Below, in pieces: positions 16,744 through 27,244 of a stretch of 64,000 bases of DNA. Positions within the stretch are counted from its first letter, which is position 1. Each line of letters opens with the position of its first letter. The DNA comes from Natronospirales bacterium (GTDB taxonomy: Bacteria > Pseudomonadota > Gammaproteobacteria > Natronospirales > REEB76). The DNA lies in assembly GCA_021792635.1 (NCBI GenBank), contig JAJYUH010000014.1, positions 1 to 64,000 on the forward strand, in the 5' to 3' direction. Below the pieces are notes generated by a model. The model had not been told where the DNA came from and ran no database searches. It worked only from the letters and a program-made list of their open reading frames with translations. The position numbers were made by a program, and so were the translations under genes.

Positions 16744-17655
16744 ATGAACCGGATAACCACCACACTGGTGATCGCAGTCATGCTTGCCGGGCCCATGCTG
16801 GCCGTGCCGGGCGTGTCCTCCGCGCAGGTCAGCGTCGGTATCTCTGTGCGCATCGGTCCGCCGCCGCTACCCGTGTATCCGCAGCCGTTTTGTCCCGGCA
16901 TCGGCTATATCTGGACCCCAGGCTACTGGGCGTATGGCCCTTACGGCTATTTCTGGGTGCCCGGAACATGGGTTTTGGCTCCGGCCGTGGGTTTCCTGTG
17001 GACACCCGGCTACTGGGGCTGGCGTGAGGGTTTTTACAGGTGGCATCCCGGTTACTGGGGTCGGCGCGTCGGCTTTTACGGCGGCATCAACTATGGCTAC
17101 GGTTACGCGGGTGTCGGCTATGCGGGCGGGTACTGGCGTGGCCGTGCCTTCTATTACAACCGTGCGGTGAATAACGTGAACGTCACCGTTATTCACGATA
17201 CCTACAACCGGACCGTAATCAACAATACGCTGAGTCGCGTCAGTTACAACGGCGGTCATGGTGGAATCAACCTGCGGCCGACACCAGGGGAAATGGTCAT
17301 GGCCCGTAAAGAGCACATTCCGCCAACCGCCGCGCAGCTTCATCAGGAGCGCCTTGCAGGCACCCGGCGCACGCAGTGGGCGTCTGTAAACCATGGCCGG
17401 CCCGGAATAGCGGCGACCGTCAGGCCGGGAAGGTTCAACGGCCGGGGAGTGACGCGGGCGATCCGTCCCGGGTCTCGTTATCGCCCCGCTGCATACAAGG
17501 CTCACCCGAATCGGGCGGCCTTCCGGCATGAGTATCCGCGCTCTGGGAGGCACGCATGGAATGCACCTTATTCCCGGAAACGCGCTGATTACCCGCATTC
17601 CAGGCGCCGCCGCCAACCCGGCAAAGGTGGTGGACCACCTTTCTGGTCCGCATAG
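16744..17655 (+). CDS. Secreted YXWGXW-repeat protein with basic C-terminus
   Basis: A signal peptide (ending GVSSAQ) precedes four aromatic repeats of the form WTPGYWAYG, WVPGTWV, WTPGYWGW and WHPGYWGRR, the YXWGXW/BcpO-type repeat of secreted proteins. After a Gly/Tyr-rich stretch and an Asn/Val-rich strand (NNVNVTVIHDTYNRTVINN), the C-terminal about 100 residues are strongly basic (Arg/Pro/His). AGGAA precedes the ATG. It is likely periplasmic or surface-exposed; function unknown. Confidence 0.75.
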   Translation: MNRITTTLVIAVMLAGPMLAVPGVSSAQVSVGISVRIGPPPLPVYPQPFCPGIGYIWTPGYWAYGPYGYFWVPGTWVLAPAVGFLWTPGYWGWREGFYRWHPGYWGRRVGFYGGINYGYGYAGVGYAGGYWRGRAFYYNRAVNNVNVTVIHDTYNRTVINNTLSRVSYNGGHGGINLRPTPGEMVMARKEHIPPTAAQLHQERLAGTRRTQWASVNHGRPGIAATVRPGRFNGRGVTRAIRPGSRYRPAAYKAHPNRAAFRHEYPRSGRHAWNAPYSRKRADYPHSRRRRQPGKGGGPPFWSA

Positions 17656-17722
17656 GGTTCCCCTATTGGCGGTGGCGGCAGCCGTCAGTGGTTCCGCCGG
17701 CCCGATTCATTTGCGGTGGAAT

Positions 17723-18499
17723 TTATTCCTGTTTTGCGGAAATTGTCGTGGGCGCGGGTTGCATCCGCGCATGTATGCGTTCCGTTTCGCTGCAATGCGC
17801 CAGGATTTGTGCGCGCACCGCAACGCACAGGGTGCGGGCGTCGTCACCGCGCTTGCCGGCGGGAAAAATCGGCTCCAGCATTTCCACCCACAGGTCGCCC
17901 GGACGCGGCCACCATGTGCCGTCCGGCAACATGTCGCGGCTGCCGTGGATTATCATGGGCACCACCGGGATGCCGGCACGGGTGGCGGCGATGAACGCCC
18001 CCAGGTGAAACCGCTGCAGTCCCGGTTCACGGTAGAAAGTCCCCTCCGGAAACACCCCCAGCGAAACACCGTCGCGTGCCAGTTGTATGAGGCGGTTAGC
18101 ATCATTGCGTGCGGTTTTGGTATCAAAACGCTCCACGAATTCCGAACCCAGCCGCGCCATTAACCGGCCCAGCAAGGGCACGCGCGTCACCTCGCGCTTG
18201 CTGACAAAACCGAAACGCGGCGGCAGAACGGCCATCAGCAATGGGCCGTCCAGGTAACTGGCATGGTTACAGGCCAGGAAGCAGGGTCCTTGCGGAAGAT
18301 TATCGAAACCGCTGACCTTGAGGGGTATGCCGGCCAGGGGGAAAACCATCCGGCCGGCGCGGTGGGCCGCCCGCCGCCGCCGTTCCCGCCCAGGCAGGCA
18401 GATCACGCAGACGGCGGCCGGCAGCGCAAACAGCAGGGCGGCAGCTCCCACCCGCAAGGGGAACAGCAGGCGGGACAGGGTAGTGAACAGGTGCCTCAT
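17723..18499 (-). CDS. plsC: 1-acyl-sn-glycerol-3-phosphate acyltransferase family protein
   Basis: This is a membrane-associated LPLAT enzyme of phospholipid synthesis. The catalytic motif is NHASYLD (NHxxxxD), with the substrate motif FPEGTF and the later block IPVVPMIIHGS. A hydrophobic N-terminus (LLFPLRVGAAALLFALPAAV) anchors it. The ATG at 18499 fits better than the upstream in-frame start at 18538. The gene is divergent from xerD across an AT-rich spacer. Confidence 0.82.
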   Translation of the reverse strand: MRHLFTTLSRLLFPLRVGAAALLFALPAAVCVICLPGRERRRRAAHRAGRMVFPLAGIPLKVSGFDNLPQGPCFLACNHASYLDGPLLMAVLPPRFGFVSKREVTRVPLLGRLMARLGSEFVERFDTKTARNDANRLIQLARDGVSLGVFPEGTFYREPGLQRFHLGAFIAATRAGIPVVPMIIHGSRDMLPDGTWWPRPGDLWVEMLEPIFPAGKRGDDARTLCVAVRAQILAHCSETERIHARMQPAPTTISAKQE

Positions 18500-18623
18500 A
18501 ACCGCTGGCAGTATCCGAATTCCCCGCGGCCCTCGCAAACAGGAGAGAATATGTTTATATTTGACATAACAATTAGAGTTATGGCATAGTAAATGAGGTT
18601 ATATGTGCTCAAACTCATTGCAT

Positions 18624-18651
18624 TTGACATGTTATTTGTGTACAAAATAAT
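18624..18651 (+). promoter_or_regulatory. Sigma-70 promoter for xerD
   Basis: TTGACA at 18624-18629 (perfect -35) and AATAAT at 18646-18651 (5 of 6 at -10) are separated by 16 bp in an AT-rich stretch, 25 bases before the xerD ATG. A second TTGACA lies at 18561-18566 with a weaker CATAGT 18 bp downstream. The 18540-18660 spacer is much more AT-rich than its surroundings. Confidence 0.6.
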
Positions 18652-18675
18652 GCTGTCAGCAGGGTGAGGTGCCTC

Positions 18676-19635
18676 ATGGCCGTATATGTCAACACCGACA
18701 AGACGCCGCAGGATGATCATGCGATAGCTCATCACGCTGCGCCGACGGCGAGTGCGCGGGAAGTGGAACGTTTTCTCGACGCCATGTGGAGCGAGCGTGG
18801 ACTGGCCGATAATACCCTTGCTGCCTATCGTGCGGACCTGACGGGCCTCAGTCGCTGGCTTGATACCCAGGGCGTATCGCTTGCCAACGTGGGCCGCGAT
18901 CATCTGCTGGGCTTCCTTGCCTGGCGTGTACAACACGGTGCACGACCGCGATCCACCGCACGGCAGTTGTCCAGCATCCGCCGCTTTTATCGTTACATGA
19001 TACGTGAGGGATACATCAGTGAGGATCCGAGCACGCGCATTGCCATGCCGAAACTCGGCCGCCCGCTACCCAAGTCCCTCACGGAGTCGGAAGTGATCGC
19101 CCTGCTTAAAGCGCCCAATGTGGCGGAGTCACTCGGTATCCGCGATCGCGCCATGCTGGAACTGCTGTATGCCACCGGTCTGCGCGTGTCGGAACTTGTC
19201 ACCCTGCGCCTCGACCAGGTGAATCTGCGCCAGGGCGTGGTGCGCGTGCTCGGCAAGGGCAACCGCGAGCGCCTCGTACCCCTGGGCGAAGAGGCGCAAA
19301 GCTGGCTGGAGAAGTATATCGCCGGTGCGCGGCTGGAGATACTGGACGTCCAGCAAACTGATTACCTTTTCCCCACGCGCCGCAGCATGCATATGACCCG
19401 CCAGGCGTTCTGGCACATCATCAAACGTTATGCAAAGAAGGCGGACATCCATACCGCGCTCTCGCCGCACACGCTGCGCCACGCTTTTGCCACACATCTG
19501 CTCAACCACGGCGCAGACTTGCGTGTGGTGCAGATGCTATTGGGTCACAGCGATGTGTCCACTACGCAGATCTACACCCATGTGGCCCGCGAACGCTTGA
19601 AGGACCTGCATAGCCAGCATCATCCGCGTGGCTGA
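18676..19635 (+). CDS. xerD: Site-specific tyrosine recombinase XerD
   Basis: XerD resolves chromosome dimers at dif with XerC. With the ATG at 18676 the protein has 319 residues, and all catalytic residues are visible: R170 (ATGLRVSEL), K194 (LGKGNRERL), H265 and R268 (HTLRHAFATHLL), H291 (LLGHSDVSTTQIY) and Y300. The N-terminal SAM-like domain spans about residues 28-115. An upstream in-frame GTG (18664) is possible. dsbC follows, as in E. coli and xanthomonads, which supports XerD over XerC. Confidence 0.92.
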   Translation: MAVYVNTDKTPQDDHAIAHHAAPTASAREVERFLDAMWSERGLADNTLAAYRADLTGLSRWLDTQGVSLANVGRDHLLGFLAWRVQHGARPRSTARQLSSIRRFYRYMIREGYISEDPSTRIAMPKLGRPLPKSLTESEVIALLKAPNVAESLGIRDRAMLELLYATGLRVSELVTLRLDQVNLRQGVVRVLGKGNRERLVPLGEEAQSWLEKYIAGARLEILDVQQTDYLFPTRRSMHMTRQAFWHIIKRYAKKADIHTALSPHTLRHAFATHLLNHGADLRVVQMLLGHSDVSTTQIYTHVARERLKDLHSQHHPRG

Positions 19636-19747
19636 TTGCCTGGCCCGTACCCGCTGATTGCCGCCGGCAGGAGCGCATATCATCCACAGCTTGGAACACG
19701 CGGTTGCAGACGTTGTCTCAACCAGTCATGGCCAGGTTCAGTTCTCC

Positions 19748-20488
19748 ATGAAAGCCCTGCTGACACCGTTGCTTGCCTGTACCCTGTTGGGTGCCGCCTG
19801 CACCCTGCAGGCGGGCAATGGCGCCGCTGTCGAAGCGCGACTGGCAAAGCAACTCGGTCTCCGGGCCGGGGACGTCACCGCATCGCCTGTCCCCGGCCTT
19901 TACCGCATTACCATCGGCCCGCAAGTGGCCTATGTGAGCGCCGACGGCCGTTATCTCATTCGCGGCGACATCATTGACATGCAGGACGGTGCCAACCTGA
20001 CGCTGAGTCAGCGCGCGCAGGCGCGGCTGGCCTATATCAGACAGCTTGGTCCGGCGGACATGATCGTGTTTGCGCCGCCACACCCCAAGCACACCATTAC
20101 CGTGCTGACAGACATTGATTGCGAATACTGCCGTATGCTCGAACATGACCGACCCAGACTCAATGCCATGGGTATTGCGGTGCGCTATCTTTTCTTTCCG
20201 CGCGACGGCGTCGGCTCCGTATCGTGGCAGAAAGCCGTGGCGGTATGGTGCGCGAAGGATCGCAAGGTCGCGTTCGAGGCCGCCATGCGCGGTGAGCCGG
20301 TGAAGAGCGCCACATGCAATGCGGCTCCCGTGGCGGCGGGGTACCGCTTCGGTCAGTTGCTGGGCATTGACGGCACGCCAGCCATCATCACCGATCGCGG
20401 CCGGCTGATCGACGGTTACCTGCCCGCCCCGGAACTGGCCTATGCATTGAACCTTCCTTCCCGGCCCGCCCGCCACCATTCCAAATAG
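19748..20488 (+). CDS. dsbC: Thiol:disulfide interchange protein DsbC
   Basis: A periplasmic disulfide isomerase. A signal peptide (about residues 1-22) is followed by the N-terminal dimerisation domain (VTASPVPGLYRITIGPQVAYV; GRYLIRGDIIDM). The thioredoxin-fold domain has the active site C125-E-Y-C128 and the cis-Pro region IDGTPAIIT. Length 246 residues is usual. Its place directly after xerD matches the conserved gene order. Confidence 0.9.
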   Translation: MKALLTPLLACTLLGAACTLQAGNGAAVEARLAKQLGLRAGDVTASPVPGLYRITIGPQVAYVSADGRYLIRGDIIDMQDGANLTLSQRAQARLAYIRQLGPADMIVFAPPHPKHTITVLTDIDCEYCRMLEHDRPRLNAMGIAVRYLFFPRDGVGSVSWQKAVAVWCAKDRKVAFEAAMRGEPVKSATCNAAPVAAGYRFGQLLGIDGTPAIITDRGRLIDGYLPAPELAYALNLPSRPARHHSK

Positions 20489-20520
20489 GTTGTAACGGTC
20501 TTGGGCAGATGACATTCGAC

Positions 20521-20563
20521 TTGATGCAGATCAAGTGGTCGGGTGTTCTATCTGTGCGATAAT
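20521..20563 (+). promoter_or_regulatory. FNR/ANR-type class II promoter for pseudoazurin
   Basis: TTGATGCAGATCAA at 20521-20534 is a perfect match to the FNR-family consensus (TTGAT, 4 bp, ATCAA). A -10 element GATAAT lies at 20558-20563, which puts the transcription start near 20570 and the box centre about 42 bases upstream, the class II activating position. The pseudoazurin ATG is at 20661. Low-oxygen (or nitric-oxide, if Dnr-type) induction is inferred. Confidence 0.75.
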
Positions 20564-20660
20564 TAGCACACTGCGTGCAAATACTCGCATTTCAAGGCAT
20601 CCCCGCCGGGTAATCGTGAGCGGAGATGCCGGTAAGTTCTTAATCTCACAGGAGTCAAGT

Positions 20661-21104
20661 ATGAATTTCAAAATAGTGTTGGGCGCGGTTCTGGCCCTGT
20701 CCCTGATCGGTGCCAGCGCCTACGCCAAGGAATACACCATCAAGGAGCTGAACAGCGGCGCGGACGGAACCTTCGTGTTTCAGCCGGGCTACCTGCACAT
20801 CCAGTCCGGCGATACAGTGCACTTCGTGGCGGTTGATGCCGGGCATGACAGTCAGTCCTATCTGGTGCCGACGGGCGCCAAAAACTGGAAGAGCGAGGTC
20901 AGCAAGGACATCACCGTGAAGTTCACCAAGGACGGCGTCTATCTCTATGAGTGCAATCCACACCACCTGTTCGGCATGCTGGGCGTGATCCAGGTGGGTA
21001 AGCCCGTGAACAAGCAGGTCGCGGAAGAAGCTGCCGAAAAAATGGAGAAACAGCAACTCATGAACAACGGCCGTCTTGAGAAGCTGATGAAGGAAATAAA
21101 ATAA
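20661..21104 (+). CDS. Pseudoazurin (type 1 blue copper protein)
   Basis: The ATG at 20661 has AGGAG upstream and a signal peptide ending ASAYAK. The cupredoxin fold carries the type 1 copper ligands H62 (AGHDSQS), C98, H101 and M106 in the pattern C-x2-H-x4-M (ECNPHHLFGM). The C-terminal charged helix (NKQVAEEAAEKMEKQQLM) is typical of pseudoazurins. It carries electrons in the periplasm, classically to nitrite or nitrous oxide reductases or cytochrome peroxidase, which fits the FNR-type site upstream. A bidirectional terminator follows. Confidence 0.85.
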   Translation: MNFKIVLGAVLALSLIGASAYAKEYTIKELNSGADGTFVFQPGYLHIQSGDTVHFVAVDAGHDSQSYLVPTGAKNWKSEVSKDITVKFTKDGVYLYECNPHHLFGMLGVIQVGKPVNKQVAEEAAEKMEKQQLMNNGRLEKLMKEIK

Positions 21105-21161
21105 GTTTACCGTCGCTCAGGCGGCCAGCGCAGGTTCACCGGAACGGCTGGGCACGCACAA

Positions 21162-21190
21162 AAAACGCCCGTCCTAAAGACGGGCGTTTT
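21162..21190. terminator. Bidirectional rho-independent terminator
   Basis: A 12-bp perfect stem, AAAACGCCCGTC at 21162-21173 pairing with GACGGGCGTTTT at 21179-21190, has a 5-base loop. Terminal A- and T-runs let it serve both the rightward pseudoazurin gene and the leftward fdxA gene. Confidence 0.88.
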
Positions 21191-21200
21191 GCCGAGGAAT

Positions 21201-21524
21201 TCAGCGCTCTAGAAGCTTCAATTTGTCGGGCTTGCCTTCCCATTCCTTGGCATCGACGGGAGCGGGTTTCTGCTGGGTAAGAACCGGCCACTGCTTGGCC
21301 AGTTCCGCGTTCATTTCGCGGAAGTGCCGCTGGTCTTCCGGGAGGTCATCCTCGGAATAGATGGCATTGATGGGGCATTCGGGTTCGCACAGGGTGCAGT
21401 CAATGCATTCGTCGGGATCAATCACTAGGAAGTTGGGTCCTTCATGGAAACAATCCACCGGGCAGACTTCCACACAGTCGGTGTACTTGCACTTGATGCA
21501 ATTCTCCGTGACGACGAAGGCCAT
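21201..21524 (-). CDS. fdxA: 7Fe ferredoxin FdxA
   Basis: This is the 107-residue [3Fe-4S][4Fe-4S] ferredoxin common in proteobacteria. It starts [20 protein letters not shown] and continues CPVDCFHEG; the second cluster motif is [12 protein letters not shown]. The C-terminal extension ([20 protein letters not shown]) is characteristic. A GGAGGATT ribosome site precedes the ATG. It is a soluble electron carrier, partner unknown. Confidence 0.92.
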   Translation of the reverse strand: MAFVVTENCIKCKYTDCVEVCPVDCFHEGPNFLVIDPDECIDCTLCEPECPINAIYSEDDLPEDQRHFREMNAELAKQWPVLTQQKPAPVDAKEWEGKPDKLKLLER

Positions 21525-21602
21525 GGTTTAATCCTCCGCGGATGAAAGTCGGATAGGCGCGGGCGCGGCTAATTTTGCCACAAGTGCGCGCAAGGTGCAG
21601 GT

Positions 21603-22145
21603 TCAGGGAGCCGTGATTTTCCGCCAAGTGGTGACGTGGAATCCATACTGGCCGCGGCGCTGATCCTCGAAGAAACGTTCCAGCGCATAGCGCACGCTGG
21701 GGAAGGCAATGCCTTCCCAGGGAATGACACTCTGGTTAAACAGAGCCGTTTCCAGGGTCTCTGCACCGACGCCAAACTGTTCACGCCGCAGGCGCCCATG
21801 GAACAACAGGTGCACCTGGCTGATGTGCGGCACGCTCACCAGCGCCAGGGGCGCGAGAATGTCCACCTCGGCCAGTGCCTCTTCCGCAGTTTCACGCATG
21901 GCAGCCTGTTCGGTGGTCTCGTTGTTTTCCATGAAGCCCGCCGGTAATGTCCAGCAACCCTTGCGCGGATCAATGGCACGGCGGCAGAGCAGCACTTTAC
22001 CGTCCCATTCCGGGATGCAGCCCACCACCAACTTGGGGTTCTGGTAATGGATCGTGCCGCAGGATACGCACATGTAGCGGGGAAGATGATCATCGGGCGG
22101 TACCTTGAGCACCACCTGGTGGCCACACTCACTGCAGTATTTCAT
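21603..22145 (-). CDS. NUDIX hydrolase with N-terminal zinc ribbon
   Basis: The N-terminal zinc ribbon has two Cys pairs (CSECG and CVSCG) followed by IHYQNPKLVVGCI. The Nudix box is GFMENNETTEQAAMRETAEE. This resembles the NudC/ADP-ribose or NADH pyrophosphatase-like group with the short zinc-ribbon form. It probably hydrolyses a nucleoside diphosphate derivative; the substrate is not assignable. Length is 180 residues. Confidence 0.82.
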   Translation of the reverse strand: MKYCSECGHQVVLKVPPDDHLPRYMCVSCGTIHYQNPKLVVGCIPEWDGKVLLCRRAIDPRKGCWTLPAGFMENNETTEQAAMRETAEEALAEVDILAPLALVSVPHISQVHLLFHGRLRREQFGVGAETLETALFNQSVIPWEGIAFPSVRYALERFFEDQRRGQYGFHVTTWRKITAP

Positions 22146-22173
22146 TGTGTGTCTGAGATTGCGGTGTTATGTA

Positions 22174-22261
22174 TGGTGCCCGGAGTCGGGATCGAACCGA
22201 CACTCCTTTGAGGGGAACGGGATTTTGAGTCCCGCGCGTCTACCAGTTCCGCCACCCGGGC
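22174..22261 (-). tRNA. tRNA-Leu (anticodon CAA)
   Basis: Read leftward from 22261, the acceptor strand GCCCGGG pairs with TCCGGGC, followed by discriminator A and an encoded CCA (22174-22176). The anticodon stem-loop CGGGA-CTCAAAA-TCCCG gives CAA. A long variable arm (class II) and a T-loop with GGTTCGATCC are present. It reads UUG codons. Confidence 0.95.
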
Positions 22262-22375
22262 AGGGAACCCCGGTTGCGGGAGCCGGGGCGCCAAGTATAG
22301 GCAAATCCGCCCGCCGTCGGAACATTTTTTCCGCCAGTTGCGACCTTTCCGCGTTTCTGCGCATCTTAATAGGGT

Positions 22376-22966
22376 ATGAGCGGCCAGTTTCATCAATATG
22401 TTGATGCGGCCACAGTAGCGCTGGCCCGGAACGGTGACCGCAGGGCTCAGGCGGACCTCTATGGCCGGTTTGGCGCGGCGGTGTACACGCTGGCGCGGCG
22501 CCTGCTTGCCAGGCCGGAGCTGGCCGAGGATGTGCTCCAGGACACTTTCGTGGACATGATGCGTGGTCTGCCGGCATTCCGCAGCGAGGCGCCGGTGGGT
22601 CTGTGGATACGGCAGATTGCCGTGAACCAATGCCTTATGCATATGCGCTCCCACTGGCAGCGTTGCCGCATGACACTGGAACGCGCTGCTGACGAGATGC
22701 CGGCGGACGCATGGCGGTGCGATGACAGCCGTGACTGGCAGAACGCCTTGGACCTGGAGCGGGCGCTCGAAGCATTGCCGGCGGAAGCGCGTGCCGTGGT
22801 GTGGCTGCACGATGTGGAAGGTTACACCCATCGGGAAATCGCCCGATTTATGCATGCCACGCCGAGTTTTTCCAAATCCCAATTGGCACGTGCTCATGCG
22901 CGGCTCAGATGTTGGGCGATTGAAGAGGCAGGTGAGGAAACATGCATGCCAGTTTTGAGCAACTGA
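22376..22966 (+). CDS. ECF-type RNA polymerase sigma factor
   Basis: Sigma region 2 (LYGRFGAAVYTLARRLL; AEDVLQDTFVDMMRGLPAFR) and region 4 (ALEALPAEARAVVWLHDVEG; YTHREIARFM; SFSKSQLARAHARLR) are present with no region 3, the ECF architecture. The ATG at 22376 has only a very close AGGG, so a leaderless or alternative start is possible. It overlaps by 25 bases the downstream zinc-finger anti-sigma gene, which probably controls it. Confidence 0.85.
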   Translation: MSGQFHQYVDAATVALARNGDRRAQADLYGRFGAAVYTLARRLLARPELAEDVLQDTFVDMMRGLPAFRSEAPVGLWIRQIAVNQCLMHMRSHWQRCRMTLERAADEMPADAWRCDDSRDWQNALDLERALEALPAEARAVVWLHDVEGYTHREIARFMHATPSFSKSQLARAHARLRCWAIEEAGEETCMPVLSN

Positions 22967-23571
22967 GCGGTCTGCGCGATCGCGAACCGGTCACCGCGGA
23001 AGTGGCCGCCCATGTGCGTGGCTGTGCACAATGCAGTCAGGCCCTGGCTGCGCTGTCGGAGCTGTGCGCACAACTGTGCGGGCTTCCCGGATTCGCCGTT
23101 CCCGCTGCCGCCTGGCAGCGGATTGTTACACGTTTCGAGCAAGACCCGCGCAGAGTCCGCCGCATGCCATGGCTGCGTGTCACCGGCGCCGGCGCAGTGG
23201 CTGCCCTGGCAGTGGCGCTCGCGCTGTTTACCTGGCATGCACCGCCGCCCCGCAGCACCGTCCCGGTCGCTGAAACCGGCAAAGCCCTGGCGGCGCCGTC
23301 TCTGCCGCAGCTCATCGCCCAATCCCGCTTTCTGGAAAACACTGTGTTGTCCATGAATGTGGCGGCGGATCACATGGTCATCAGCGCCGGCACGGCGGCC
23401 ACTGTGGCGGCGCTGGAAGACCGCATCGCACTCATTGATTACGCGATTAACCAGACCGCAACCCAAGCCCATGCCGGCAATGAATTGCCGCACTTGTGGC
23501 AGCAACGCGTGGAGCTGCTGCAATCGCTGGCGGCGGTGCGTTATGCGCAGGTGGCTGGTGATGGCATCTGA
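22942..23571 (+). CDS. Membrane anti-sigma factor with HxxxCxxC zinc motif
   Basis: The N-terminus has the anti-sigma zinc motif H24-V-R-G-C28-A-Q-C31. A single transmembrane helix (about 79-98, VTGAGAVAALAVALALFTW) is followed by a periplasmic domain of about 110 residues with helices (ATVAALEDRIALIDYAINQ). It is translated from within the end of the ECF sigma gene, so the two are coupled. It should hold the sigma factor inactive until an envelope signal; the signal is unknown. Confidence 0.8.
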   Translation: MHASFEQLSGLRDREPVTAEVAAHVRGCAQCSQALAALSELCAQLCGLPGFAVPAAAWQRIVTRFEQDPRRVRRMPWLRVTGAGAVAALAVALALFTWHAPPPRSTVPVAETGKALAAPSLPQLIAQSRFLENTVLSMNVAADHMVISAGTAATVAALEDRIALIDYAINQTATQAHAGNELPHLWQQRVELLQSLAAVRYAQVAGDGI

Positions 23572-23595
23572 AACGGGAAATCACGAGGTATCAGC

Positions 23596-24606
23596 ATGAA
23601 AACTGTATTTACAACCCTCATGGCAATTTTGCTGGTGCTTACGCCATTTGCCTATGCGCGCGCGGGCAGTGATACACAATCGCGGTACGATACCGTCCGG
23701 ACAGCTGCAGAGCAGCAGCAGCTTGAACAGCAGATGCGGGAAGTGCGCCGGCAACTGGCGGCAGCGGCGCACCGTCTGGCGGAACTGACCCTGCAGATGG
23801 CAGGGCCCAATATGACGATACGCATGCGCCGCCTCGATCTCCACCGCGCGGTTCTGGGTATCAGCATCGGTGACACCACCGCTCCGCAAAGTGCCCTGGG
23901 CGTGAGTGTGGTGGCGGTGACGCCTGGCGGCCCGGCAGAGAAGGCCGGCATCCGGGCGGGGGATGTGATCACCGCCATCAACGGCGTGGCTTTCAGGTCG
24001 GACAAGCAGGAATCCGCCACCGACAAATTGGTGGACTTCATGGACAAGGTGAAACCCGGTGCCACGCTCAAGCTCAGTTATGTGCGTAGCGGCCGGGATT
24101 TCAGCACTGAAGTAAAGGCCGGGCGGCTGTCGGATTATTTTGCCTTAGGCATGCCACCGATACCACCGGTTCCGCCCGTGCCGCCGGCCAATCTTCGTGC
24201 GATCTACGGGCCGCCCTATCCATATATGTACGTGCGGTCATGGGGTGGGCCGTGGAGCGACATGCAGTTGGTGCCGCTGTCGCCCACCCTGGGCCGGTAT
24301 TTCGGCACCGACCAGGGTCTGCTGGTGGTACATGCACCTCCCAATCCGATGCTTAAGCTCCGGGATGGAGACGTGATACTCAAGATCGGCGGCCGGGAAC
24401 CGGGTACGCCACCCCATGCCATGCGCATCCTGTACTCCTATGGGCCGGGCGAAACCCTGAAGCTCGGCATCATGCGCAGGGGCAAACCCATGATACTCAG
24501 CATCACGCTGCCCAAAACTCCCAAGCCCAAGTTGGGTCCCAACCATCCCTGGTCGCTGCGGGATCAGGCGTTCATCGCCAGGTGGGTGGATCAGGGCCTG
24601 GGCTGA
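23596..24606 (+). CDS. Exported protein with two PDZ domains
   Basis: A signal peptide (ending AYARAG) is followed by a coiled-coil region with Gln/Arg (EQQQLEQQMREVRRQL, about residues 39-75). PDZ 1 is near residues 95-180 (LGVSVVAVTPGGPAEKAGI; RAGDVITAINGV). After a Pro-rich linker, a second PDZ-like domain has DQGLLVVHAPPNPMLKLRDG and DVILKIGGREP. No protease domain is present. It lies 24 bases after the anti-sigma gene and is likely the third gene of the operon, perhaps the sensor partner or a main target of the sigma factor (inference). Confidence 0.75.
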   Translation: MKTVFTTLMAILLVLTPFAYARAGSDTQSRYDTVRTAAEQQQLEQQMREVRRQLAAAAHRLAELTLQMAGPNMTIRMRRLDLHRAVLGISIGDTTAPQSALGVSVVAVTPGGPAEKAGIRAGDVITAINGVAFRSDKQESATDKLVDFMDKVKPGATLKLSYVRSGRDFSTEVKAGRLSDYFALGMPPIPPVPPVPPANLRAIYGPPYPYMYVRSWGGPWSDMQLVPLSPTLGRYFGTDQGLLVVHAPPNPMLKLRDGDVILKIGGREPGTPPHAMRILYSYGPGETLKLGIMRRGKPMILSITLPKTPKPKLGPNHPWSLRDQAFIARWVDQGLG

Positions 24607-24633
24607 GGGGGGGTCTGCTATCCTGCGCCGCCT

Positions 24634-26792
<2,159 letters not shown>

Positions 26793-26889
26793 TCCGCCGC
26801 CACGGCGGCAGCGGACGTTGTAAAATCCGCGCTTTCGTGCCGGGGCGACGGAACCCCGTGCTGTTTCAGCCCTAACCCAGGATCATGCC

Positions 26890-27222
26890 ATGAGCTTCTT
26901 CATTCGGGATGCCTACGCCGCCGGTGGGGCGGCCCCGCAAGGTGGTGACCAATTTGTCACCATCATTATCTTCGCTGGCCTCATTGCATTCTTCTGGTTC
27001 TTTCTCATCCGGCCGCAGCAGAAGCGCCAGAAGGAACTGCAGAAAATGATTGCCGCCCTCGCCAAGGGTGACGAGGTGGTAACCAGCGGCGGCGTGCTGG
27101 GACGTGTCAAGGAAGTGGGGGATCAGTTCGTCACGCTGGAAGTGGCGCAGGGAGTCGAGCTGCACGTGCAAAAGCAGTCCGTCTCCGCGGTCATGCCCAA
27201 GGGCACCCTCAAGAATCTCTGA
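26890..27222 (+). CDS. yajC: Preprotein translocase subunit YajC
   Basis: A 110-residue single-span membrane protein. The hydrophobic helix TIIIFAGLIAFFWFFLI is followed by the signature RPQQKRQKEL and the small beta domain LAKGDEVVTSGGVLGRV. It associates with SecD-SecF in the inner membrane. The gene sits in the usual position between tgt and secD. Confidence 0.93.
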   Translation: MSFFIRDAYAAGGAAPQGGDQFVTIIIFAGLIAFFWFFLIRPQQKRQKELQKMIAALAKGDEVVTSGGVLGRVKEVGDQFVTLEVAQGVELHVQKQSVSAVMPKGTLKNL

Positions 27223-27244
27223 ATAGCGTTCGCGGATTTTTCTC

